Source: Trematomus loennbergii (Eukaryota > Chordata > Actinopteri > Perciformes > Nototheniidae). Taken from it: DNA of 64,000 bases. Positions 34,546 to 46,183 of this stretch are shown here, piece by piece. Positions within the stretch are counted from its first letter, which is position 1. Every line of letters starts with the position of its first letter. The notes below the pieces were generated by a model. It was not told the DNA's origin, ran no database searches, and saw only the letters and a program-made list of their open reading frames with translations. The stretch is taken from NCBI GenBank assembly GCA_012861695.1, contig JAAOOA010000335.1:164501-228500 (forward strand), read 5' to 3'. Position numbers and translations under genes: made by a program.

Positions 34546-34555
34546 TTTCATTTTC
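34546..34555 (+). promoter_or_regulatory. ISRE-like interferon response core in unit C promoter/5' exon
   Basis: TTTCATTTTC (GAAAATGAAA on the other strand) exactly matches the TTTCNNTTTC core recognised by IRF/ISGF3. It lies 78 bases before the first-exon donor at 34633. Many fish TRIMs are interferon-induced, so the position makes sense. I did not find the core in the shorter matching stretches of A, B or D. A 10-mer can occur by chance. Confidence 0.5.
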
Positions 34556-34633
34556 AGCAACGACACGGAGGGAAGCTGTCATGTGAAGGTGATTTTCCAC
34601 CGAGACAAAACAACAACAGTTACTAATAAACAG
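34556..34633 (+). other. Putative noncoding first exon of unit C (3' end)
   Basis: Ends AAACAG|GTAAGC, then 'tttgactttgttacctcttc', homologous to the donor regions of A, B and D. The nearest RING exon is 41094, 6.5 kb away, the gap being filled by transposons. Confidence 0.5.
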
Positions 34634-35360
34634 GTAAGCTTTGACTTTGTTACCTCTTCACACGCTTTACGTAACTTGTATTGGATTTGAACTGTTAACC
34701 CTTATGATGTGTTCTGGTCTCCCGTGACCCGTTTCAAGTTAAAATGATATAATAACTACGCTCTAGTTTTTTTTTAACGGAACAAGGCTTCATGATATTC
34801 TCACAACAGCTATATAAACACTACAAAACTGATTTTGACCATTTTAGCCAAGTCTGAAGGTCTCTAAAAATAAAGTGTATAATTTGGTGTTCTGGGGAGA
34901 CCCAGCAGAATTGCTGTGGGTGACTCGAGGTCAAATTTGGCCCAATCAAGATTCATCTTTGACTTTAGAGACCCCTCCCCCCCCCCCCCTTCATCCACTG
35001 TAACAATACTTTTTTCGCAACATGCACCTGGTCTCCCCTCCCTCTGCCCCTCTCCCCCCACGGGAACTCCACCTTTCTCAAAGAATATGTACACTAACAC
35101 TTGAACCTGAACTCACACATGCACGTGTGCAATATGTGGTGTAATGTGTTTTGGGGCCAAAAATAAAATAACAACAGGATTGTACGGTTATGAATGCATA
35201 ATAAGTTAGTTATGATGTAGTTAAAACAATATTGGATGATAGTCATTTATTTGAGTGTTTTGGACTGAGATAAATCATGGGTCAAAACCCGCGAACACCA
35301 TGAACAGTAACAGCTTTCGAACACAACACAAGGGTTAAGCTGCAGCAGAGGTTCAAAGGT
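34634..35360. other. Unit C intron 1, proximal part
   Basis: No gene. Lacks the minisatellite seen in the other units. Contains a C-run (34976-34988) and an AT-rich segment. Not obviously homologous to A, B or D after the first 60 bases. Confidence 0.45.
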
Positions 35361-35832
35361 TGAAAGGCAAGGCAAGGCAAGTTTATTTATACAGCACATT
35401 TCAACACAAGGCAATTCAAAATGCTTTACAAAAATGAAAGACATTAAGAGCATTAAGAAACATATTATTAAATGACATTTAAAAACACTAATTTAAAAGC
35501 AAAGATAATAAAACATGAAAAGCAAAGGTACATGAATAAAAGTCACACTGCAGTGTGAGAAACACACATCTGAAATGTTTAGGTCTGACTCTCAATCATT
35601 GCCCACTTTTTAGCAGAAATAGTTTTCACCTCCCTTTCTTTCTACTTTCTTGTTTAACTTATCCTTTAGTTATTTCAAGTGTTTCATGCTAAACGAACCC
35701 CCTTTGGAAAATTATAATCTGACCCCATGGTACCTTTAGTTTTCACCAAAACTATTCCTCTTTTTTATTTTTAAATGCACATAGTTAAGTTTACCTTGTC
35801 TTTCTAGGACTTTTTTGGTGTCCTCCGCAAAC
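35361..35832 (-). mobile_element. LINE/SINE-type repeat, left portion, split by long-TIR element 2
   Basis: Starts 'ggcaaggcaagtttatttata' with 'caaggcaattcaaaatgct', the antisense start of a very common fish LINE-derived repeat. Its continuation ('gtcttcagcctggatttaaa', 'gttctgactctggggacaga') resumes at about 39880. Confidence 0.6.
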
Positions 35833-36358
35833 TATGAAGGTAGATATGGTGCAAAATGCGAGAGTGTGTAAAACCTGATGTGAGCACTTGCAGAAACAAA
35901 ATCTGAGCTTGTGTGCATACATTTACACTTGTATAAAATATCCACGTATCTGTGAACCACATTTGAAGTCACAGAAGAAAAAAAAAAGTTTGTAGCTTGC
36001 AGAAAAATATATATATTTTAAATATATTTTCCATTACAACTGCAACTTGGTTATTACAACCTCTCAAATCAGTCATTACAACTTCACGAATCTGCTCTGT
36101 GGCAGTATAAATCGACGAATCTGCGGCTTGACTTTTGCTACACTTCTTGCGATGAATGTGTCGCAAAAGTAATTTTCACCTGTAGATGTGGGGGGAGGGA
36201 GGGGGGTTGGAGCGAAGGGGCGGAGCTATCAGACTCGGGTCAGTCACACAGTCACAGCCATAGTCAGGTCGAACCGGATGACTGCGGGGCTAACGGTCCG
36301 TGTCTTCATGCTTATATCGGACTATTGTGACTCGCTCTGCGGTTAAAACAGACGGTGC

Positions 36359-37838
36359 ATGAATGCGTTTTGCGGTAAGTGAAATTCGAGTACTTATTTA
36401 TGTGTTTATGATTTTAATCAGCTACGTAATGAATGTTAAGGCTTGGGTTAGCGTGTAAGCGAGTGGTAGCTACATCGTGCTAACGATGCTAATCGTAGCC
36501 TCCAAGTTAAAACCATAGACTGTATATATAAAGGTTAAAACGAAATAGACAAGTGTTAAGCGTTAAGTGGGATAATACTGTAGAACAAAAGGCTTCTGTT
36601 TGAGGTTGATAAAATAAGGTCATCCTTGTAACTTAGAGAGATATTTTATTATGTAGGTAGGAACTGTATGCATCGCTAAGGTTAATTTAAATTGGCTATG
36701 CTCAAGTATGTAGACAAGCTAACGTCGAAGTAGTGTATGTGAAATCAACCTCACAATAAGATGTGTGTATATTACAATTATTAATGTCATATTTCAAGAT
36801 GATTACTTAGATATTACAATATGGTTGGTTGAGCTGGAGTTCATTATTGAGCTTACACGTTAACGTCACAGTCATCTGAAGAACGAACCCAAACCTTGTT
36901 GTTTTTATTAATTGCATTACCAAATTGGTATCAAATAAACAGTAAGCATTGGTAACACAACTTCCAAAGTTACAGTAAAATAAAAAGGACCCTGACTCGG
37001 ACAATACACAATCCAACATGTTCAACAGAAGAGAATAAGTTATATTGTTTGTACACATGGTTCTTTACATATATATCTGTTTGTTTAAAGTGTCCAGGTG
37101 ATGCAGACAGGCTGGACCAGAGAGTGAGAGACAGAACTGGACTCCTCACAGCAGTGAACTTCAGCACAGGTACAAATACTCTTTTTTCATACTGTACAAA
37201 GAATCAAGAAAGATATTGGTTTAAATAAATGAAGTATTGACTTTAATACACTGATATACATTCCATTAAACAATACTAAATACTAGATCACCTACACATC
37301 AGTGAAGTTGAGGGTTTTTCCATGCAAAGGGTTACATTTAGATGTTAACAAGCAATATGACTGTCAGCTTTCTAATTTAAGGTATTGAAGGCAAAGATAT
37401 TTAACACATAGTGACAACTGCTATTTATCTCTCAATATTGTCTGTAAAAAACGTGGTAAAAGTTATTCTTTCAGTGAGACAACAGAGCAAGCTTCTACAG
37501 TTGCACTAAGTTTTGATAACAGTTAAATATTATTTTGATAATAAAATATATTTCAATGTTGATGAATTCATACTGTTCATTCATAATCTGATTGTCTTTG
37601 TAGCTCACTGTTGAAATAAAAAAAACATTACAATTACAAAATAATTATATCTACAGCCCCTAAACACAAACACACCTCTTTCATAAATAACACACTTGTT
37701 CTGCAATAATATGTTTTATGTTTCCTGTAATTTTTGTTAGGAAAGGACATGCCTGAAAGACACGACTCAACATTCTCCTTCTCTGAGGGTCAAGAAGAAC
37801 ATCCAAGAGGAAAATTAAAAGCTGATGTTATGAGATGA
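36359..37838 (+). CDS. Hypothetical 61-residue protein, three exons, in long-TIR element 2
   Basis: Not a recognised family. Exon 1 36359-36374 (ends TGCG|GTAAGT), exon 2 37098-37169 (tccag|…ACAG|GTAC), exon 3 37741-37838 (ttag|…TGA). Both introns are phase 1, and the joined frame is open for 61 codons, starting MNAFCGDADRLDQR and ending GKLKADVMR; it is charged and has no transmembrane segment. The left TIR lies just upstream and would act as promoter. AATAAA at about 38000 could end the transcript. Splice sites are conserved with element 1 but the frame is not, so this may be a noncoding transcript with a chance ORF. Confidence 0.35.
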
Positions 37839-38287
37839 CCAGTACAGGACATTCACTAAGAAACTACTTTTATTGTGAAAACAGTCAGCTGATCGAATGC
37901 ACCTATTTCCACATCTACACTCCATCAGCTGATTATTCTATTTGCCTCACTTTATGAGCTTCACAACATGTACCTTGTACCGCAGAGTTTGCAACGTCAC
38001 AAATAAATGGGGCCAATCTTCAGTCAGATGTGAATGTGTAATCTAACATTTTCAGTAAGAATAATGGACAAAAGGAGTGCAAATACAAATTCAATTTATT
38101 GAAATGTGAACCAAAAGTTAATCAAACATGTTTTAAATAAAAAGCACATATGGACAGAAGGTGTAAACCTATTAAATGTATAAGTAAACACATTTAGTCA
38201 AATAAAGTGACAGACTAGGCCTGTGCAGTGGTATCAGCTATGCCCAGCTCTCCATCAGGCCTGGTCCTCCTCGCAGAGGAAAGACCC

Positions 38288-39223
38288 TCAGTCCTCTCCA
38301 AACCAACAGACAGGACGTCCATCACACGGAGGTTTCTCCCTGAAGTCTCTGCAGCTCTCTGGACACCACGCTGTCTCAATCCGTCCACACTGAATATGAG
38401 AGGGGAAAAATGAAAATAATAAATGCTTTAGACAATAAGAAATATAAAGTTGACTGTTGAGTTGCTCAGTTTTTTTAGATTGTCAATACTATTACTGTAT
38501 AACTAATATCTCAGGTTAAGAGGCACCTTCAAATAAAGATTGGTCTTTAAATACATTTTGTCTTTTGAATTGTTTGTCTAAAGTCAAGGATCTAGAACTG
38601 GTACTTATAGTTTTAATGATACAGTCTGGTTATAATGCTGTTTGGAGGAGGCCTCACAGGTAAGAGCACTAACTAGCTACCATCACATGTACCTTAGCTT
38701 CTTAAATGTATTAAACGTATAATTAAGTGATGGCAAAATATAAATAACTAATGTCATGAAACATATTCATATTTGCTTGATTCCAGTGTTGAATTTAGCA
38801 CAATTGCATACAAACGTCAAGGGATTTTAAGATTCTGAAGTCTTCGTTCTAAATAGAAAATAGCATGGATAATTTACAAAGGCTTTAAAAACACAGCAGG
38901 AGCCCAAGACAATTATAAAACTTGTCATTATTTCAGTACAGTTCAATTGGTTTTATTTTCATAAACGGTTATCAACCGTTAGTGCCAAAGCAGTAGGCTA
39001 TAATATATTAATTACTGCTGTATAGACTACAACCACTACTTGTTTAGCTAGCATAAATTCAACAAAGCTAGCGTTAGCTGGCTAACTGACGTTATTTTGC
39101 CGCTAAACTGCACGATATAAAACGGTGGTCTTCATAGCGGATTTCATCCTCAATCACAATAATAATATTCAAAGTAATACTGGGGAAGTAATGGGCAAAA
39201 CTTACCGTTGATTGACGCGCCAT
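38288..39223 (-). CDS. Hypothetical 40-residue cysteine-rich peptide, two exons, in long-TIR element 2
   Basis: Not recognised. Minus-strand ATG at 39223 gives MARQST up to a good donor (39206, ACG|GTAAGT). Joined in phase 0 to the acceptor before 38389 (…tcatattcag), it continues C-G-R-I-E-T-A-W-C-P-E-S-C-R and stops at 38288, with 5 cysteines in about 34 residues. The right TIR would drive it, converging on the plus-strand transcript. AATAAA in minus sense near 38100 is a possible end. The acceptor is conserved in element 1. Very short, so chance is a serious alternative. Confidence 0.28.
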
Positions 39224-39764
39224 GTCAGCGGACTGGTAGCGACACGGACCGTTAGCCCCGCAGTCATCTGGTTCGACCTGACTATGGCTGTGACTGTGTG
39301 ACTGACCGAGCCTCGTCGTTGTGATAGCTCCGCCCCTTCGCTCCAACCCCCCTCCCTCCCCCCACATCTACAGGTGAAAATTACTTTTGCGACACATTCA
39401 TCGCAAGAAGTGTAGCAAAAGTCAAGGCCGCAGATTCGTCGATTTATACTGCCACAGAGCAGATTCGTGAAGTTGTAATGACTGATTTGAGAGGTTGTAA
39501 TAACCAAGTTGCAGTTGTAATGGAAAATATATTTAAAAATATATATTTTTCTGCAAGTGAACATTTCATCACTAAGTTCATTTTTTTTCTACAAGCTACA
39601 AAACTTTTTTTTTCTTCTGTGACTTCAAATGTGGTTCACAGATACGTGGATATGTTATACAAGTGTAAATGTATGCACACAAGCTCAGATTTCTTTTCTG
39701 CAAGTGCTCACATCAGGTTTTACACGCTCTCGCATTTTGCACCATATCTACCTTCATAGCAAAC

Positions 39765-40345
39765 CAGGGTCTTGAAACCAAAACGGCACACGTAGGGGAC
39801 TTTAACCCCAATAATGACTTTAACTACCTACGAGGGGACTTTAACCCTTACAATAATAAGCCTGAATATATCAATTAAAAGCAGCGGCAAAAAGAAAAGT
39901 CTTCAGCCTGGATTTAAAAGTAGTCAGAGTTGCAGCGGACCTGCAGGTTTCTGGTAGTTTGTTCCAGATATTTGGAGCATAATAACTGAACTTCTCCATG
40001 TTTAGTTCTGACTCTGGGGACAGAAAGCAGACCTGAGAGATCTGGATGGCTCATAATGCAGCAGCAGATCAGAAACCATACAATGCTTTGTAAACCAGCA
40101 GCAGTATTTTGAAATCAATTATTTGACAGACAGGAAGCCAGTGTAAAGACTTCAGAACAGGACTGATCCACTTTCTTAGTGTCAGTGAGGACTCGAGCAG
40201 CAGCGTTCTGAATCAGCTGCAGCTTTCTAATAGATTTTTTAGTGAGACCTGTGAAGACAGGTTTTATATATGTCGTGCACAGCAGTGTAGATATCTCAAT
40301 ACAAAACGTAGGTCCAGCTCCTCCAACAATGCAACATAAATATAT
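39765..40345 (-). mobile_element. LINE reverse-transcriptase C-terminal fragment (unit C)
   Basis: Minus-strand translation near 40115-40300 gives the typical fish LINE segment FTGLTKKSIRKLQLIQNAAA followed by R-V-L-T. The part up to 39880 is unassigned. The same fragment, closely matching, is in unit D (50020-50350), so it was present before C and D split. Confidence 0.7.
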
Positions 40346-40473
40346 ATAAGACATACAAAAACAATAAAAATAGTTCGAGAGAATGTTGCAAGACTTACGG
40401 AAGAGGATTAGGGACACAAAAATGTTTGTTTTTTTGTTCTAAAAAAAAAGTCAGAATTGCTACTTTTACTTAA

Positions 40474-40996
40474 AGCTCACCTATTAAGCTATATTTGAAC
40501 AATATATTATAGGGCCATATCAATACAAAACATGTGTCTGAAGTGTTTTGCTCAAAATACCAAACAGATAATTTCTCTCTCTCAGGTTTACCACAAGGTG
40601 AGTAACTTTAATTTCCTGCTTCTTTACACATACTCTCTCCAGTACACGTTAGCTCTGAGTGTTAGCGATGCTAATGTAAACAAAGACCTTATTACGTCCA
40701 AAACATGTCGCGCATTGTTTCTGATAGCGACGCTTCTGATAGGCCCGTGGGTGTAAAGCCCGCCCACATTTTAGTAATGTCGTCATGACGCAGCAAATCG
40801 TGATCAGCTCCGTTGTTCCCCCGTTTTTAGAGATGTGGGTATGGAGGAAAAGAGAGTGGGTTTTGTTTTCTGACACTTTGTGAGTCCCCTGACACACCGG
40901 GGACACCGGGGACACCGGGGACACCGGGGACACCCCGGGGACACATATTTATGTATAAAATATATCAAAAAGTGCATTTTGCACAATAGGTGACCT
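40474..40996. mobile_element. TTAA MITE, 523 bp, upstream of unit C RING exon
   Basis: TTAA at 40470-40473 and 40997-41000. Ends AGCTCACCTATTA and ATAGGTGACCT. Includes a small 'ggggacacc' tandem array (about 40896-40943). The same insertion in D is split by a 4.1-kb element (50488 to 55136). Confidence 0.82.
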
Positions 40997-41093
40997 TTAA
41001 GTAAAAAATGTCAAACGACGTTGCAGTGCGGTCATTGGAACGTTAGGAAGCACCTAACCAGAAAACCCTCCCTTCTGTCTTTTCCCTTCAGAA

Positions 41094-41334
41094 ATGGCCT
41101 CTGCAAACATTTCAGAGGAGTTTCGGTGCTCCATCTGTTTGGATGTTTTCACGGAGCCTGTTTCCACTCCCTGTGGACACAACTACTGCCGGGCCTGCAT
41201 CAGCAGCTACTGGAGGTCCGGGGCCATCATCCAGTGTCCGCTGTGCAAAGAATCCTTCCGGAAAGCCCCCAAACTGAGAGTCAACACTGAGTTCAGAGAC
41301 ATGTTGGAGATTTTCAAGAAGACCAAACAAGCAG
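41094..41334 (+). CDS. TRIM unit C, exon encoding RING finger
   Basis: Eighty codons plus one base, phase-1 donor (GCAG|GTCACT, weaker than GTGACT in A and D). All eight zinc ligands of the C3HC4 RING are present, including CGHNYCRAC. Differences from A are few (F-R-C-S-I, Y-W-R-S-G, E-S-F-R-K-A). The acceptor tract 'gtcttttcccttcag' precedes an ATG in good context. The RING is intact while the downstream long exon (44136) is multiply frameshifted, as in unit A. Confidence 0.87.
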
Positions 41335-41616
41335 GTCACTCAAATTCCCAAAATGTTCTGAATTTGTATTTTACAAATTGTATTTTCTTTTTAAATGTAT
41401 TTATTGCCTTGGATTAAAGATTATAGTATTTTGATGAAGGTATGTTTTCCTGTTTTAAAATAATGTTATGTTTTAATACTGAACCCATTTTAAAGAAATG
41501 TTTTATTATATATATATATATTTATTTTATTTTTAAGAAAATGTAGTGATCATTAATGAAAAATGTATGTTTTGGATCTGAATAATTTGACTTTATTTGG
41601 AAAACATGTTCAGTGT
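41335..41616. other. Unit C intron 2, proximal part
   Basis: AT-rich; collinear with 55473-55800 of unit D. No gene. Ends at the TTAA target of the piggyBac-like element. Confidence 0.5.
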
Positions 41617-41882
41617 TTAACACTAGAACCACCAGGGTCGCTGTATACCTAAAACCACCAACGGGAAAAATGTACCCGCTATTAGAATGCATTGATTTTC
41701 AAGGTACAATTTCTTTTATTTATCATACTAGAACACAGGGTTAACACTGAGTTTTGATCGCACAGTGATGAAACGTATACCATATAATCTGTGGACTCTC
41801 AGCTTTCATATGTTATCTAGTTTGTGCAGATTGCATGAAGTATAAAAGATTGCTACCGTAAGTTATGTGCATAGTGTCCTCT

Positions 41883-42052
<170 letters not shown>

Positions 42053-42649
42053 TTTATAAAACGGACAAGTCAAATCAAGCAATCTGATTGGTTCTTAGCC
42101 GTGATATAATGAGCGTATATCACGGGTAGAATTGTAGTTACTTTTCACAAACAAGTCAGTATCCCTCCGCGTCTGAGAAAGCTACAACCGTTACAACTGT
42201 TACATTACATCCGTTACGAAACTAACTAACTAACAAAGCTCAATATGGAAACATGTAAGGATAATGTGCAGCAAGGACTTATTGACCGTTTTTAAGGACG
42301 CTCACATCTGCAGAAAGAAGTCCGGTCGATTTAACTGTATACAGTTGGCTGAAAAGCAAACTGCATGCAGTTTGCTTTTCAAACTGGGACAAGAAAACAG
42401 CGGAGAAGTAACGGGGCAGAAACCCTCCTTTTTAGGCAACATAGATATGCAGACATAGACATCAAACGGCAAAACATATTCAGTTGCCAGTTACTTTGGC
42501 ATTAGGGCAGGGACTTTCCAAGGTTTGACATAATGAATTGTGCTACTTTTAAAGCAAGCAACGATGTTTTCAAATCTGTAATCAAAAAGGTCCGCAAAAA
42601 ACGCTATCGACCAATCAGATTGCTTGATTTGACTTGTCCGTTTTATAAA
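42053..42649. mobile_element. Nested element with about 40-bp perfect TIRs
   Basis: Begins 'tttataaaacggacaagtca' and ends with its exact reverse complement; the match extends about 40 bp through 'aagcaatctgattggt'. The interior contains 'aaaagcaaactgcatgcag', an internal palindrome, and a block homologous to 22925-23030 in inverse orientation. Confidence 0.8.
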
Positions 42650-43330
42650 TATATTTACATTTGTCCGTTACGAAACAAACTTACAAAGCTTAAGATGGAA
42701 ACATTTAAGGTTAACTTGGACCTCCGGGGTGGTCTTACTATGGAGGAGTGGATGAAGAGTGCCTATCTCCAGAAAAAAAAGCACCTAAACGACGACATGC
42801 AGAGCTACGTGAAGAGCATGTAGACCAACTGGAAAGTACCACCATTGAAAAGCTTTCTGATGCGGGACTTGAAACAAAGCAGAGAAATGATGACCGTTAG
42901 TGGCCACAGGTGCGAAAGCTCTCTCCAGAGCTACTGGAAGCCCAATCTCGGGGACCGGAAAAAGTGGAGCAATATTCAACAGCCTAGAACAACCTCACCT
43001 ATACAAGTAACCACGTAAGCCATGCTACTGATGCTGGACAGTTTTTCAGTGGTGCACAATAAACGGCAACATACACATTAATGTAAATAAATAGCCAAAT
43101 AATGGATCAACGCTCTCTGTCTAATATGTTCGCTAGCTGTTAGTGTTGTTGCATAACAACCACCTCGCACTATGTTTCGTGCAGAAGGCAACGGAGGGAC
43201 TATTTTATTTGAACATCATTATACTAATAAAAACTATTTAAATTAGAGTGTGTATTTCGCATCGGGCCGAACCACGCCTCTTAGATATAATGAGCATATA
43301 CCACGGCCTGTCGTGAGCTATTGCTTAAAT

Positions 43331-43476
<146 letters not shown>

Positions 43477-44135
43477 ATAAGGAACCGCAGTAAACAACAG
43501 GCGTTGCTATAGCAACACCTCATGTTTATGCAGGGCCGCCCCTCCCTACAGGCTGATCACGCAGACTGCGAGGGGTGCTTCATTTTGCGGAGGGAGCCTC
43601 ATCTGAAGCTCAACATATAACTTTGCGTGGGGCCACAGTTGGCCCTGTGTTTATGTTTACGCGCAAGATAAATAGCGCGAAAATCACTGCATTTTCTATG
43701 AGGTAAATATTATCCGCTGGCGCTGATAGGTGGCAATGGCAATTTTTTGGCCATTTTTCAGAGGGTGCTACATTACACACTTTCAGGAAAAGTCACAGAC
43801 TGGGAGACTTCAATATTTTATTGAAAAAAGTTACATAAAATCATGAAACAGCTGCGGGTAAAATTTACCCGTTGGCGGTTCTAGTGTTAAAGGACCGCAG
43901 TTAAAAAAAAAAAAGTTAAATAAAAAAATTGAAAATTAAAAAAGGTCCTTGATATTCTTTTCAAAAACATCATCACATTCTGAAATGTCTTCATTTCCAG
44001 ATTTAGCAGGCAGACAGGATGACTTATAATGACAATCATTTAATCAAGGAATATATACTGGCAGGTACAGACAGACAGAAAGTGCTAAATAAAAAATGTA
44101 TGCGAAGAAAATAATGTTTAATTTTCCAAAAGCAG

Positions 44136-45617
44136 GTGAGGATGGAGGATCCCCGGCCGGGCCTGGAGACGTTCCCTGTGACCTCTGCGAGGGGAATAGG
44201 AAGCGTAAGGCTGTGAAATCCTGCCTGGTTTGTTCTGCCTCTTACTGTGTCGTTCACCTGAAGCCCCATCGCACCGTGCAGAAGTTAAAGTGGCACCAGC
44301 TGATCAACCCCGTGGATTCCCTCGAGGAAAGGGTCTGCAGGAAGCACAACAAAGTGATGGATTCTTTCTGCAAGAGAGACCAGTGCTGTTTGTTCCATGT
44401 GCCTGAAGGAAGACCATGTGGGCATGACGTTGTCTCTTTGGAGGAAGAGTTTAAGGCGAGGAAAACTATGCTGCAGCGTGCAAAAACATCTATGGCCAAC
44501 GCTATATCAGATAAATGCAACACGGTATAAAGGTAGAAAACTTGATGATGGAAAGTAGGCAGAAGGTGGAGGAAACTAAGGTGGAAGCGAACAAGGCCTT
44601 CACTGGTTTGGTTGCCGCGATTCTCAGTAAAAAAGCTAAGCTGATGGAAGTTTTGGAGGAGAAGCAGGAAGCTGCAGAGCAAAGGGATAAAGCACTAAAG
44701 AGACAGCTATGGCTGGAGATCGCAGAACTCCGTCAGACGAGTGTGAAGATGGAAGAGGTTTTAAAGACAGAGGACGAATTTGGACTCCTGCAGAACCTAC
44801 CATCCCTCCCCTCTGCAACAAACACAAGGCATTGCTTTACAGAACGCAAAAGTCTCCTGCAAGTAGAGAAGGTCTTGAGAGCTGTGGTTAAAATCGAGGA
44901 GACGCTCAACGAACACATGGACAAGATTATCAGAGAGGTCATTCAGGTGGATACGGAAGAGGAGGCCTTTGAAGAACAGCAAACAGGAACCCCGTTTGAC
45001 GATGAACTTGTAAGATCCAGGAGCAACATGCAGTAAAAGTGACTTTGGATCCCAACACAGCTCACCCTTCCCTTTTCGTCTCTGAGGACGCGACACAAGT
45101 TTGGGATGGAGTCTTCAAGAGGAATCAGCGACAACCCTAAAAGGTTCGACTCGCTCCATTTCGTCCTTGGGAATGAGGGGTTTTCCTCCGGGAAAATCTA
45201 CTACGAAGTATCCCTTGAAGGACTGACTGGATGGGAAGTGGGAGTGGTGAGAGAGTCCATTAACAGGAAAGGTGTCAACTGGTCTCTTACTCCAGAAAAC
45301 GGATGCTGGACGTTGGGTTGTATTGGGGACGATGCCAGGCTAACTCCAATCCTCCGGTCCACTTGCCTTCGATTGAAAAGCTCCAGAAGGTCGGGGTGTT
45401 TGTGGATTTGGAAGAAAGGTTCGTCTCTTTCTACAATGTGGACACGAGGGCTCAGATCTACTCGTTTACAGGGTGCGTCTTTGAAGGTGCATCATTTCTG
45501 AGGAAAATACTAGTGTTTGGGGCGAGGACCAGGATCTACCCTTTGTTCCGACCCAGCGCTGAGGAAGGGAGCGCTCCTTTACGGATCACTAAAGTCAGAT
45601 GCACCAAAATAAAGTAG
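44136..45617 (+). pseudogene. TRIM unit C, B-box/coiled-coil/PRY-SPRY exon, multiply frameshifted
   Basis: Acceptor 'ccaaaagcag'. The first frame gives B-box 1 (with YCVVH instead of YCDAH) and enters B-box 2. A 2-base loss at about 44388 is compensated by a 1-base loss at about 44430, so 14 residues are read out of frame and the B-box 2 ligands C-V-C-S-V-C and H are lost while the frame resumes. A further 1-base loss near 44525 makes TAA at 44528-44530. The coiled coil is open in the next frame to 45036. Losses at about 45011 (1) and 45125 (2) again cancel. A 1-base loss near 45316 breaks the SPRY. It ends with the near-native ITKVRCTKIK-stop. Clear pseudogene as sequenced. Confidence 0.87.
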
Positions 45618-45802
45618 AGCGTCCTACTCGGACAAGATCCTGGAGTTTGTTATGATGGCGGAGGATTTTAAGATAAGATTAACCTTTTTCTTTGGCATTT
45701 GGACGTTGCAGCAACACTGGGAGAGTGGTAGTACAGAAGAATAAAGGAAGCTTCTTTCCGTCCTTGGAAATAAGCGATGTTGCTCTAGTCAAATCTAACT
45801 TT
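45618..45802 (+). other. 3' UTR block of unit C
   Basis: Same block as 6037-6261 and 29856-30058, directly following the stop of the first SPRY copy with no hAT insertion, so it shows the undisturbed junction. Confidence 0.6.
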
Positions 45803-46183
45803 AAGTATCCCTTAAGACTGACAGGATGGGAAGTGGGAGTGGTGAGAGAGTCGATCAACAGGAACGGTGTCAACTGGTCTCTTACTCCAGAAAACGGATG
45901 CTGGACGTTGGGGTTGTATTGGGGACGATGCCAGGCTAACTCCAATCCTCCAGTCCACTTGCGTTCGATTAGAAAGCTGCAGAAGGTCGGGGTGTTTGTG
46001 GATTTGGAAGAAAGGTTAGTCTCTTTCTACAATGTGGACACGAGGGCTCAGATCTACTCGTTTACAGGGTGCGTCTTTGAAGGTGCATCATTTCTGAGGA
46101 AAATACTAGCGTTCTGGGCGAGGACCAGCGCTGAGGAAGGGAGCGCTCCTTTACGGATCACTAATGTCAGATCAGTGTTGTAG
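45803..46183 (+). pseudogene. Second, 5'-truncated SPRY copy of unit C (open frame)
   Basis: Re-enters the SPRY in mid-domain (…LTGWEVGVVRESINRNG…) and stays in one frame to a stop at 46181-46183. It lacks the 8-residue segment RIYPLFRP near the end, and its last residues S-V-L-stop come from the hAT terminus. Upstream 3' UTR-derived sequence happens to be open too, so an ATG at 45692 gives a 163-codon frame. There is no promoter or splice acceptor I can point to. Probably a duplication by-product rather than a gene, but its frame is intact. Confidence 0.7.

Larger units (their letters stand above)
35833..39758. mobile_element. Long-TIR DNA element 2, 3.9 kb, 6-bp TSD GCAAAC
   Basis: Starts TATGAAGGTAGATATGG and ends CCATATCTACCTTCATA, between exact GCAAAC copies (35827-35832, 39759-39764). 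The inverted repeats are about 472 and 518 bp (35833-36304, 39241-39758). The interior carries the same cassette as element 1, uninterrupted here. The terminal octamer TATGAAGG is also shared with element 1. A 6-bp duplication does not fit hAT (8) or TTAA types; I cannot assign a superfamily. Confidence 0.85.

Noticed and set aside
42533..42823. 96-codon ORF in the piggyBac-like element as a transposase
   Set aside because: No DDD-type motif or known domain; it spans the end of a nested TIR element.
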